A stretch of 5,477 nt of DNA from an uncultured Streptococcus sp. (GTDB taxonomy: Bacteria > Bacillota > Bacilli > Lactobacillales > Aerococcaceae): positions 1 to 5,477 of the forward strand of contig CAJZJI010000070.1 in NCBI GenBank assembly GCA_916049935.1, in the 5' to 3' direction. Within the stretch, counting starts at the first letter, position 1. Every line of letters starts with the position of its first letter. Positions 1-4,812 of this stretch are shown piece after piece. Made by a program: the position numbers and the translations under genes. Under the pieces are notes generated by a model that was not told where the DNA came from, did no database searches, and saw only the letters and a list, made by a program, of their open reading frames with translations.

Positions 1-10
1 CTTCCGATCT
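1..10. other. Probable Illumina adapter remnant at the contig end
   Basis: The first ten bases, CTTCCGATCT, are identical to the 3' end of the standard Illumina TruSeq adapter, and they sit exactly at the first base of the window. A chance match to this 10-mer at this one position would be about one in a million. The likely explanation is untrimmed read sequence at the end of an assembled contig. Its junction with the following DNA creates a TAA at 10-12 that interrupts the reading frame starting at 13, so that stop should not be trusted. Confidence 0.85.
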
Positions 11-12
11 AA

Positions 13-150
13 TATAAATCTTTTAGCAATGCTTGTCAAGAACACCAATTTATTGCAGGAGAATCTGATAAACGTTATAATCATATTGAAGAATGTTCAT
101 TGAGGGCAGAAAGGTTCCTGCCGCACCTCAAAGAGAGGTACCTGAGATGA
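13..150 (+). CDS. 3' end of an unidentified gene (5' part missing)
   Basis: An open frame runs from just after the adapter junction to a TGA at 148-150, giving 45 visible residues that begin YKSFSNACQEHQF and end ERFLPHLKERYLR. The composition is that of a soluble, charged, partly helical C-terminus, with many Glu, Arg and Lys and no membrane segment. There is no start codon in the visible part; the frame is closed upstream only by the TAA formed with adapter bases. A strong rho-independent terminator begins 33 bases after the stop, as expected for the end of a real gene or operon. I do not recognise the family from this fragment. It converges on cbiO. The other two forward frames are less convincing: one reads to a TGA near 103, the other stops at once. 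Confidence 0.5.
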   Translation, partial: YKSFSNACQEHQFIAGESDKRYNHIEECSLRAERFLPHLKERYLR

Positions 151-182
151 CGAGCTTACTGAACGTCCAATGAATATAAGTA

Positions 183-214
183 AAGGCAACTCATTCGAGT
201 TGCCTTGTTTTTTT
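183..214 (+). terminator. Rho-independent terminator after the partial left-hand gene
   Basis: A perfect 10-bp stem (183-192 with 197-206, AAGGCAACTC paired with GAGTTGCCTT) closes a 4-base loop and is followed by G and then seven T (208-214). It ends the plus-strand gene that stops at 150. It also lies 14 bases beyond the cbiO stop. In the minus direction the stem is followed only by a broken T-rich stretch, so it may also stop cbiMQO transcription, but less efficiently. Confidence 0.9.
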
Positions 215-227
215 GTTTATTTACGAT

Positions 228-953
228 TTAACCTAGATGAAAATTCTCTCGGAATTCGGGATTGCCTTCCCATTCTTCTTTAGTGAAGTCACCAGTTAGA
301 GTATGTTCTTCTGAAAATACGAGAACACGTTGGATAACCTCTTGAATTTGTTCGTAATGGTGAGAGGAAATAATCATCGTTTTTCCTGCTGCTTTTAACT
401 CTTGTAGTAATTCCGCGATGAGGCGTTGGTATTTCGGTGAGAGGCCGTTAAATGGCTCATCAAACAATAATACGCTTGGATTCATCGTGAGCACACTAGC
501 TATCGCCACGATTTTCTTTTCCCCGCCAGAAAGGTGATAGGGAATACGTTCTCTTAGGTGTTCTATTTCTAAAAGCTCTAGTGTATCATTCACCCGCTTG
601 TTGATTTCTTCTTCGGGTAATCCGAGTTGACGTGGACCAAAGGCAAGTTCTTCGGCAACGGTCGTATTGAATAATTGGATATCGCTGTTTTGGAAAATCA
701 AACCGACCTGTTGGTATAAATGGCCGGCATTACTTGGGTCTTTTAAGAAGTCTGCATCCACCGTCCAATCGTTAAAATGATATTGTCCAGAAGAGAGCGG
801 AAGTAGCCCAACCAAGATTTTAAAGAGAGTGGATTTCCCGGCTCCATTCGGTCCCATCAAAGCCACCGTTTCACCTTTCTCGATATGAAGGTTGATGTCG
901 TGGATTCCAATGTCTTCGCTATAGTGATAATTTCCATCGTGAATTGTAATCAT
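228..953 (-). CDS. cbiO: ECF transporter ATPase CbiO/NikO (cobalt/nickel import)
   Basis: This 241-residue protein is the ATP-binding subunit of a group I energy-coupling-factor importer. As a cytoplasmic homodimer on CbiQ it powers Co2+ or Ni2+ uptake. Visible motifs in order: Walker A GPNGAGKST (34-42), Q-loop FQNSDIQLF (87-95), ABC signature LSGGEKK (141-147), Walker B VLLFDEP (161-167, catalytic Glu166) and the H-loop SSHH (His198). The Q-loop and signature forms are typical of the CbiO/EcfA group. The D-loop reads NGLSP (169-173) where most ABC ATPases have GLDP, so its aspartate is Ser172. Length is near the family norm of about 240-280. The ATG at 951-953 follows AAAGGAA (959-965) at a suitable distance, and the gene begins 12 bases after the cbiQ stop. 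It is last in the operon. Cobalt or nickel cannot be told apart from this subunit. Confidence 0.93.
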   Translation of the reverse strand: MITIHDGNYHYSEDIGIHDINLHIEKGETVALMGPNGAGKSTLFKILVGLLPLSSGQYHFNDWTVDADFLKDPSNAGHLYQQVGLIFQNSDIQLFNTTVAEELAFGPRQLGLPEEEINKRVNDTLELLEIEHLRERIPYHLSGGEKKIVAIASVLTMNPSVLLFDEPFNGLSPKYQRLIAELLQELKAAGKTMIISSHHYEQIQEVIQRVLVFSEEHTLTGDFTKEEWEGNPEFRENFHLG

Positions 954-965
954 AAGCGTTCCTTT

Positions 966-1772
966 CTAGCGTAGCATGGTTGTTGCGGCAACCAGCACGA
1001 TTAATTCGAGTAATAATAACACGTCCTCTTTCTTCCAGCGGAAAGTGGCTTTTTGTTTAACGTCCATTCCGTAGCCTCGGAGCGTCATAGCCTCGTAGAC
1101 TTCTTTCGTATGGTTTTTCGATGATAAATACAAGAGTCCAAGAATCGATCCAAATAACCCGAGATTTACCTTTTGGCCAATGGTTCGCAACTGCACACAT
1201 TCGATTTGTTGCTGTAGGTGTTTTCCAAGAATATACGTGTATTTCATCGCGAGTTCGATTGTTTGAATCATCGTTTTTGGAAAATGCAACTGGCGAAGCG
1301 CCTCAACGAGTTGGACGCTTGTCGTTGTGGCTAAAAAGAGCGACAAGTTTAAGACAAGAATTCCTGTACGACCAAGGAAGATGCTACTATTTTGGAAGCC
1401 TCTTAAAAGAATACTTGGTAAGAGCACAATCGCCGTGAAAATGAGTACACGCGTGAGGACCTTCCAAAGACGGAGGAGTGCTTCACCTGGAAGAAAGGCG
1501 ATATGGGCTAATAGGAAAATCGCCAAAATCCAAAGTTGGATGGTGGAGTGGCTGAGTGTGATCAGAATGGCTAAGCACACAAAGTAAACGAGCCGCATCC
1601 AAGACGAAGATTTCGCCTTAAATGCGGGTGTCGTTTGTTTCATTTTGCCGAGTAGACGGCGCAATGAGTTGATATTCATTTGTAAATATTGATGGCTTTT
1701 TGAAGAGGCAGCGAGTGCTTCTTCGGTTTGTAGCCAGTCAGGTAGTTTACGCATGAGATGCTTTTGCTCCAT
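966..1772 (-). CDS. cbiQ: ECF transporter transmembrane coupling protein CbiQ (EcfT family)
   Basis: A 268-residue integral membrane protein that couples ATP hydrolysis by CbiO to the substrate-binding subunit CbiM. After a polar, Lys/Arg-rich N-terminus of about 57 residues there are hydrophobic segments near 58-78, 79-95, 105-125, 132-152 and 250-265. The long polar stretch between the last two, roughly 155-250, is the cytoplasmic coupling-helix region typical of EcfT proteins. It contains EAMTLRGYG (227-235), which fits the second conserved Ala-x-x-x-Arg-Gly coupling motif. The expected first motif is divergent, apparently ECVQLRTIG (191-199). The chosen ATG (1770-1772) overlaps the cbiM end by 26 bases. 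A second in-frame ATG at 1752-1754 would shorten the overlap to 8 bases and has GGAG 12 bases upstream. Neither start has an ideal ribosome binding site, so translational coupling to cbiM is likely and the exact start is uncertain. Confidence 0.88.
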   Translation of the reverse strand: MEQKHLMRKLPDWLQTEEALAASSKSHQYLQMNINSLRRLLGKMKQTTPAFKAKSSSWMRLVYFVCLAILITLSHSTIQLWILAIFLLAHIAFLPGEALLRLWKVLTRVLIFTAIVLLPSILLRGFQNSSIFLGRTGILVLNLSLFLATTTSVQLVEALRQLHFPKTMIQTIELAMKYTYILGKHLQQQIECVQLRTIGQKVNLGLFGSILGLLYLSSKNHTKEVYEAMTLRGYGMDVKQKATFRWKKEDVLLLLELIVLVAATTMLR

Positions 1773-2727
1773 TCATTGTTCGAATCATTTTTCCTAAAAT
1801 ATAGAAAACTAATAATGCAGTAATGGCTGATAAAATATAACCAACTGCGATATTTGTGCCAGGGATTGTGTAGTCACTGAAAAGAGCTTCGAATGAAAAT
1901 CCATTCTCGATTCCTGCTGGAACATTAGTCATCATTTCAGCAAGTTCATCTGCTGACCATTCTCCAAAGGCTGTTCCTTCTGCTAATAATCCGAGTGGGC
2001 TTAAAACGACTAAAGCGATTAAGAGATAGCGGATTTTCTTTACAAAAGAAGTCGTGTTCACTGAAGTAGGTGTGTACAATTCTTGTGGTGCCACTTGTTT
2101 CACGAAACGATAAATGACATAAGTGAAGAAAACTTCAACAGCACCGGCAATCGTTAAGTGAGTCAGCATCATGGCTGGAATCGTAACCGCTAATCCATAA
2201 GGGTTATAGAGAGGTTCGCCTCCTTGAGTGGCAATGATTGGTTGAATTCCAAGTTCAATGGCTGTTAAGAAAGCAGCCACATTAATTCCTACGTAAGAAC
2301 CAACGAGAACTCCGGCTGTTTCATGGTTTTGTTTACGGAAGAAATTATAAACGGCGTATCCAACAAATGGCATTGCGATTGCCATGTTGAAGATATTTGC
2401 GCCAAGTACAAGAATTCCTCCATCTCCAAATAGAAGTGCCTGTAAGAGGAGGGCGACGGTCAGTGCCAGACTCGCGGCATATGGTCCAATTAAGATTGAA
2501 AGTAACACGCCACCGACAGCATGAGCAGTAGTACCACCAGGAATTGGCACATTAAACATCATTAATAAGAAAGAAAGAGAAGCCGCAATCCCAAGCATTG
2601 GTGCTAATTCTTTATTTTCCTTTAATTGTGCTTTGACTTTCGTAATCGATAGCCCAACAACAGGCGCTGCCGCAACCGCTAAAACAGCACAAGATGCAGG
2701 ACTTAAGTAATTATCTGGTATATGCAT
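1747..2727 (-). CDS. cbiM: ECF transporter substrate-binding subunit CbiM with fused CbiN/NikN-like domain (Co2+/Ni2+)
   Basis: The metal-binding membrane subunit (S-component) of a group I ECF importer. I start it at the ATG 2725-2727, giving 326 residues and an N-terminus of MHIPDNYLSP. In this family the N-terminal Met-His chelates the metal, so extra residues would spoil the site; GGAG at 2735-2738 lies 8 bases upstream, ideal for this ATG. An ATG at 2743-2745 would add six residues and has only a weak binding site. His69 in PGGTTAHAVGG matches the second metal-ligand His of structurally known NikM. FGDGGILVLGANIFNM (100-115) is the other conserved loop. About seven membrane segments fill residues 1-215. 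The C-terminal part (about 230-312) has two further membrane segments around GLLAEGTAFGEW (246-257), resembling the PDGLE/NikN-type domain. That would explain why no separate cbiN is present. Cobalt versus nickel is unresolved. Confidence 0.9.
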   Translation of the reverse strand: MHIPDNYLSPASCAVLAVAAAPVVGLSITKVKAQLKENKELAPMLGIAASLSFLLMMFNVPIPGGTTAHAVGGVLLSILIGPYAASLALTVALLLQALLFGDGGILVLGANIFNMAIAMPFVGYAVYNFFRKQNHETAGVLVGSYVGINVAAFLTAIELGIQPIIATQGGEPLYNPYGLAVTIPAMMLTHLTIAGAVEVFFTYVIYRFVKQVAPQELYTPTSVNTTSFVKKIRYLLIALVVLSPLGLLAEGTAFGEWSADELAEMMTNVPAGIENGFSFEALFSDYTIPGTNIAVGYILSAITALLVFYILGKMIRTMNGAKASHA

Positions 2728-2732
2728 AACAA

Positions 2733-2738
2733 ATTCTC
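2733..2738 (-). promoter_or_regulatory. Ribosome binding site that decides the cbiM start
   Basis: On the minus strand GGAGAA stands just before the ATG at 2725-2727, with 8 bases between GGAG and the ATG. It lies inside the reading frame of the longer alternative start (ATG 2743-2745). Together with the Met-His requirement of the metal site, this argues for the shorter protein. Confidence 0.75.
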
Positions 2739-2756
2739 CGTTCATCTTTTTCTAAG

Positions 2757-2766
2757 CTGTTAACAG
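2757..2766. repeat. Perfect palindrome CTGTTAACAG, possible operator for cbiMQO
   Basis: A 10-bp perfect palindrome overlaps the candidate cbiM -10 element and the expected transcription start. About 40 bp further from cbiM is a related inverted repeat, TAACA-AA-TGTTA (2808-2819). Two GTTA-type dyads flanking a promoter region resemble repressor operators. The spacing does not match the NikR or AdcR sites I know, so the regulator is unknown. Confidence 0.3.
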
Positions 2767-2773
2767 AATATCA
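2765..2773 (-). promoter_or_regulatory. Candidate extended -10 promoter element for cbiMQO
   Basis: Reading the minus strand, TGATATTCT is an extended -10 element (TGn followed by TATTCT, 4 of 6 matches to TATAAT). It would start transcription about 30 bases upstream of the cbiM ATG. No good -35 box lies at the right distance: TTGCAA at 2795-2800 is 24 bases away. The short leader leaves no room for a cobalamin or NiCo riboswitch. This is a weak call made mainly because the operon needs a promoter here. Confidence 0.3.
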
Positions 2774-2807
2774 CAACCAAAAAAATGAGGTCGTTGCAAA
2801 ATAAGTT

Positions 2808-2819
2808 TAACAAATGTTA
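2808..2819. repeat. Inverted repeat TAACA-AA-TGTTA in the cbiM upstream region
   Basis: A 5-bp inverted repeat with a 2-base spacer, sharing the TGTTA/TAACA half-site with the palindrome at 2757-2766. It lies between the divergent cbiM and GNAT promoters. It is a possible second operator; the sequence is AT-rich and chance is not excluded. Confidence 0.25.
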
Positions 2820-2829
2820 CTAATCGATG

Positions 2830-2858
2830 TTGAGTCACTTTCTTAGTATTCCTATAGT
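2830..2858 (+). promoter_or_regulatory. Sigma-A type promoter for the GNAT gene
   Basis: TTGAGT (2830-2835, 4 of 6 matches to TTGACA) and TATAGT (2853-2858, 5 of 6 matches to TATAAT) are separated by exactly 17 bases. This predicts a transcript start near 2865 and a leader of about 38 bases that includes the strong ribosome binding site at 2887-2894. It is divergent from the cbiM operon. Confidence 0.6.
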
Positions 2859-2876
2859 TTGAGTCGTATACTATAG
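2852..2876. repeat. Inverted repeat CTATAGT/ACTATAG over the GNAT -10 box
   Basis: Seven-base arms (2852-2858 and 2870-2876) are perfectly complementary with an 11-base spacer. The left arm contains the -10 box and the right arm falls in the early leader, where a repressor would block initiation. The heptamer TTGAGTC also occurs twice, at 2830-2836 (on the -35 box) and at 2859-2865 (in the spacer of this repeat), 29 bases apart. Confidence 0.35.
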
Positions 2877-2902
2877 ATAGAATTGTAAAGGAGGATTTGC
2901 AA

Positions 2903-3175
2903 ATGGAATTTATTAAAGAAGAAAAAGCGTTTAGACATTATAATGCAGCTGGAGAAATGGATGCAGAAATTACGTATATCCCAAAAGGAGAAGGTGTGAT
3001 TGATGCAAACCATACATTTGTGGATCCAAGCCTACGCGGACAAGGGGTTGCACGTCAATTAGTGGATAAATTAGCAGACTTTGCAAGAGATGAAAACTTA
3101 AAGATTCATGCAACGTGTCCTTATATCGTTTCTTTATTCGAAAAAAGTACTGAATACGACGATGTGAAAATATAA
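2903..3175 (+). CDS. Small GNAT-like acetyl-CoA-binding protein (Gcn5-related, YjdJ/NATD1 type)
   Basis: This 90-residue cytoplasmic protein belongs to the very short Gcn5-related family (Acetyltransf_CG type) found in many bacteria and as NATD1 in animals. The pattern HTFVDPSLRGQGVA (37-50) contains the R-G-Q-G-x-A pyrophosphate-binding loop that holds acetyl-CoA. CPY (72-74) is the conserved Cys-Pro-Tyr near the C-terminus, whose Cys has been proposed to be functional in the staphylococcal homologue. The full-length size of about 90-100 residues is normal for this family, so the gene is not truncated. I start at ATG 2903 because AAAGGAGG (2887-2894) lies 8 bases upstream. An in-frame TTG at 2897 would be too close to that site. 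The physiological substrate of this family is not established. It has its own promoter and is divergent from cbiM. Confidence 0.85.
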   Translation: MEFIKEEKAFRHYNAAGEMDAEITYIPKGEGVIDANHTFVDPSLRGQGVARQLVDKLADFARDENLKIHATCPYIVSLFEKSTEYDDVKI

Positions 3176-3185
3176 AAAAAGTATT

Positions 3186-3215
3186 AATTCACATAAATAT
3201 TTTTTTAAATTCACA
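3186..3215. repeat. Direct repeat AATTCACA x2, 22 bp period
   Basis: AATTCACA occurs at 3186-3193 and again at 3208-3215, a 22-bp period, or about two helical turns on one DNA face. The second copy overlaps the position where a -35 box would lie for the TATAAT at 3236-3241. This layout is seen at promoters switched on by response regulators that bind tandem sites. The surroundings are very AT-rich, so coincidence is possible. Confidence 0.35.
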
Positions 3216-3235
3216 ACTTTTTCATAAATGACCAA

Positions 3236-3241
3236 TATAAT
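3236..3241 (+). promoter_or_regulatory. Perfect -10 box without a consensus -35 (possible orphan promoter)
   Basis: A perfect TATAAT lies 60 bases after the GNAT stop with no protein gene within the next 180 bases. At 17-bp spacing the -35 hexamer would be ACAACT, a poor match; TTCACA (5 of 6) lies 20 bp away, too far. If functional, the promoter would need an activator and would start near A3248. Confidence 0.35.
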
Positions 3242-3267
3242 TTAACCATACCCAATAAAACACCTAA

Positions 3268-3323
3268 GGTTTACTTCTCCCAAATAAAAAAATGAACTCC
3301 CAACATTTTTTTATTAGTAAACC
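3268..3323. repeat. Compound inverted repeat (7 bp + 12 bp arms)
   Basis: Perfect 12-bp arms AATAAAAAAATG (3283-3294) and CATTTTTTTATT (3304-3315) flank a 9-base loop. Further out, GGTTTAC (3268-3274) pairs with GTAAACC (3317-3323). CTCCCAA occurs twice as a direct repeat, at 3277-3283 and 3297-3303. The inner stem is almost all A-T, so on its own it would be a poor terminator; the outer G-C pairs help the fold. Confidence 0.75.
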
Positions 3324-3336
3324 CTCCTAACCTTTT

Positions 3337-3365
3337 CCCGCTGTTCCCAAACAGCGGGTTTTTTT
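3337..3365 (+). terminator. Strong rho-independent terminator upstream of the methyltransferase gene
   Basis: A perfect 9-bp G-C-rich stem (CCCGCTGTT 3337-3345 with AACAGCGGG 3350-3358) has a CCCA loop and seven T (3359-3365). It ends transcription coming from the GNAT gene or from the candidate small RNA, and separates both from the methyltransferase-sortase unit. Confidence 0.93.
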
Positions 3366-3396
3366 GTTTTGGAAAAAGGGCTATTTATGATAGTAT
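3364..3396 (+). promoter_or_regulatory. Likely promoter of the methyltransferase-sortase pair
   Basis: Two overlapping readings are possible. One is TTGTTT (3364-3369), 16 bases, TATGAT (3386-3391, 5 of 6 matches). The other is TTGGAA (3369-3374), 16 bases, TAGTAT (3391-3396). Either would give a leader of about 25-35 bases ahead of the ATG at 3427, with AAGGAG at 3415-3420 as the ribosome binding site. The promoter starts inside the T-tract of the preceding terminator. Confidence 0.45.
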
Positions 3397-3426
3397 GTAC
3401 AAAGACCAATAGAAAAGGAGACGCTC

Positions 3427-4047
3427 ATGAATCAAAATCACTATTATACAAATCAACCGAATAGTAAGAGCCAAGAGAAACATTTTAGTTATGTTTTAAA
3501 GGGATTCACATTCCAATTTGCTAGTGATAATGGAGTGTTCTCGAAAAACACGATTGACTTTGGAAGCCAATTGCTGATTGAATCGTATGAGGTGCCAACC
3601 CATCTTGCAAAAGGAAAACTCCTAGATGTTGGATGCGGTTATGGTCCAATGGGATTGTCATTTGCCAAGGCTTATCCTGAGATGTCTGTGGAAATGGTCG
3701 ACGTGAATGAACGTGCCATGGATTTAGCAAAGCGTAATGCTGAGGCCAATGGAATTCAGAACGTGACGATTCACGAAAGCAATACGTATGACAATGTCCA
3801 TGCGAAGGATTATTCAGTGATTATTAGTAATCCACCGATTCGTGCCGGAAAAGAAGTCGTGCATCGCATTTTAGCAGAGGCTTACGACCACTTAGTAGAA
3901 GAAGGGCAACTCGTCATCGTGATTCAGAAAAAACAAGGGGCTCCGAGTGCGCAAAAGAAAATGCAAGAAGTTTTTGGGAATGTCGAACGCATTGCACTCG
4001 ATAAAGGGTATTGGATCCTTGTAAGCACAAAGGAAAAAGGGGAATAG
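3427..4047 (+). CDS. Class I SAM-dependent methyltransferase, RsmC/YbxB type
   Basis: A 206-residue cytoplasmic methyltransferase of the small-domain RsmC family (COG2813), likely acting on the N2 of a guanine in rRNA. The S-adenosylmethionine-binding motif I is LLDVGCGYGPMGL (65-77), followed by the acidic-loop motif VDVNERAMD (91-99). The catalytic motif is SNPPIRAGK (134-142); NPP-type motifs mark enzymes that methylate exocyclic or ring nitrogens of nucleotides, and NPPIRAGK is typical of this family. The N-terminal FASDNGVFSK (31-40) is also conserved in it. The length matches single-domain Firmicutes homologues such as B. subtilis YbxB, and is about half of E. coli RsmC, which has an extra N-terminal domain. 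The ATG follows AAGGAG (3415-3420) by 6 bases. The sortase gene starts 3 bases after its stop. The exact target base is inferred from family only. Confidence 0.9.
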   Translation: MNQNHYYTNQPNSKSQEKHFSYVLKGFTFQFASDNGVFSKNTIDFGSQLLIESYEVPTHLAKGKLLDVGCGYGPMGLSFAKAYPEMSVEMVDVNERAMDLAKRNAEANGIQNVTIHESNTYDNVHAKDYSVIISNPPIRAGKEVVHRILAEAYDHLVEEGQLVIVIQKKQGAPSAQKKMQEVFGNVERIALDKGYWILVSTKEKGE

Positions 4048-4050
4048 AAA

Positions 4051-4809
4051 ATGGAAAAGATTGAAGAAAGAAGAAATCAAAAAACACCAAAGAAGCCAAA
4101 GAAGAAATTTAACTGGCGCATCTTCCTAGCAACAATTTTATTTATTATTGCAGGGCTATTATTTGCGGCAGGTCCGATTCGTACATTTTTACTTTCTCGC
4201 TTGCAAAGTGAACAAATTCAAGCTGCTTCAAACATTACTTTAGCCGAAGTAAAAGCCAACGAGGCGGAGGAAGCCGAGTTCGATTTCTCAAAAGTAGAAG
4301 CGATTGATTTAGATAAAGTATTAAAAGCGAATTTCGACAAAGGGAAGTTCTTAACACTTGGACAAATCGCAATTCCGAGCGTGAAGTTAAACTTACCAAT
4401 CTATAAAGGCTTAGCCAATGAAGTGTTATTATCAGGTGCTGGAACGATGAAACCTAACCAAAAGATGGGTGAAGGGAACTACGCTCTTGCCAGTCATAAC
4501 TACTTTGGCGATATGACACTGTTATTCTCACCACTTGTGAACCTTAAAGTCGGCGAGAAGATTTATACGACAGATTTAGAGTATGTTTATGAATATGAAA
4601 CAACTTCTGTCGAATTGATTGCACCAACACGAGTAGAAGTCATTAACGACCAACCTGGTGTGACAGAGATTACGCTCATTACTTGTGATGACTATAATGC
4701 GTCAAACCGTTATTGCATCAAAGGAAAATTTGTATCGAAGACTCCAGTTGGAGAAGTGAGCGACAGTGTGAAACAAGCCTTTAACTTAAACTTTAATACG
4801 ATTAAATAA
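4051..4809 (+). CDS. srtA: Class A sortase
   Basis: A 252-residue membrane-anchored transpeptidase that cleaves LPxTG-type sorting signals between Thr and Gly and links surface proteins to the cell-wall cross-bridge. A Lys/Arg-rich cytoplasmic tail (1-23) precedes one signal-anchor segment (about 24-43), an acidic linker (about 60-95) and the extracytoplasmic catalytic domain (about 100-230). The three active-site residues are visible: His149 in ALASHNYFGD, Cys212 in TLITCDDY and Arg220 in ASNRYC. Conserved TLITC and a single N-terminal anchor with no C-terminal one point to class A, the housekeeping type. No LPxTG substrate is encoded here, which also fits a housekeeping sortase. The ribosome binding site AAGGGGA (4037-4043) lies within the end of the methyltransferase gene, so the two are probably translated from one mRNA. 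Confidence 0.93.
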   Translation: MEKIEERRNQKTPKKPKKKFNWRIFLATILFIIAGLLFAAGPIRTFLLSRLQSEQIQAASNITLAEVKANEAEEAEFDFSKVEAIDLDKVLKANFDKGKFLTLGQIAIPSVKLNLPIYKGLANEVLLSGAGTMKPNQKMGEGNYALASHNYFGDMTLLFSPLVNLKVGEKIYTTDLEYVYEYETTSVELIAPTRVEVINDQPGVTEITLITCDDYNASNRYCIKGKFVSKTPVGEVSDSVKQAFNLNFNTIK

Positions 4810-4812
4810 CAG

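Larger units (their letters stand above)
3248..3365 (+). ncRNA. Candidate small RNA with C-rich loops (about 118 nt)
   Basis: No open frame of note lies between 3176 and 3426, yet the DNA is strongly structured. Outer arms GGTTTAC (3268-3274) and GTAAACC (3317-3323) enclose a perfect 12-bp stem (3283-3294 with 3304-3315) with a 9-base loop. A one-sided bulge occupies 3275-3282. A canonical terminator hairpin follows at 3337-3365. The predicted unpaired parts carry CUCCC in the bulge (3277-3281, whose next two bases lead into the stem), CUCCC in the apical loop (3297-3301), CCUCC at the edge of the linker (3323-3327) and UCCC at the terminator loop (3345-3348). Such C-rich loops pair with Shine-Dalgarno sequences in known Gram-positive regulatory RNAs such as staphylococcal RsaE. 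The 5' end is inferred from the TATAAT at 3236. It could instead be the structured 3' untranslated region of the GNAT mRNA. Confidence 0.35.

Noticed and set aside
1121..1587. Plus-strand open frames of 105 and 86 codons opposite cbiQ
   Set aside because: They lie antisense within cbiQ, whose membrane-protein pattern and motifs are clear. They have no ribosome binding site and no recognisable protein features.
2757..2776. Possible Rex (redox) operator, because TTGTGA occurs on the minus strand at 2771-2776
   Set aside because: The matching TCACAA half-site at the required spacing is absent; the opposite side reads TTAACA-like sequence.
2805..2820. Possible AdcR zinc site (TTAAC-NN-GTTAA)
   Set aside because: The half-sites here are separated by four bases rather than two, and the outer base does not match.
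2728..2902. Possible cobalamin or NiCo riboswitch upstream of the metal importer
   Set aside because: The region is only about 175 bases and holds the divergent GNAT promoter. I see no B12-box or conserved NiCo aptamer pattern, and the predicted cbiM leader is about 30 bases.
3176..3426. CRISPR-like or insertion-sequence remnant, suggested by several short repeats
   Set aside because: The repeats are 7-12 bp dyads and an 8-bp direct pair. There is no regular array, transposase fragment or target-site duplication.
3521..4099. Minus-strand open frames of 60-70 codons opposite the methyltransferase and sortase genes
   Set aside because: They are antisense to genes with complete motifs, have biased composition (Phe-rich where the sortase start is A-rich), and lack start signals.
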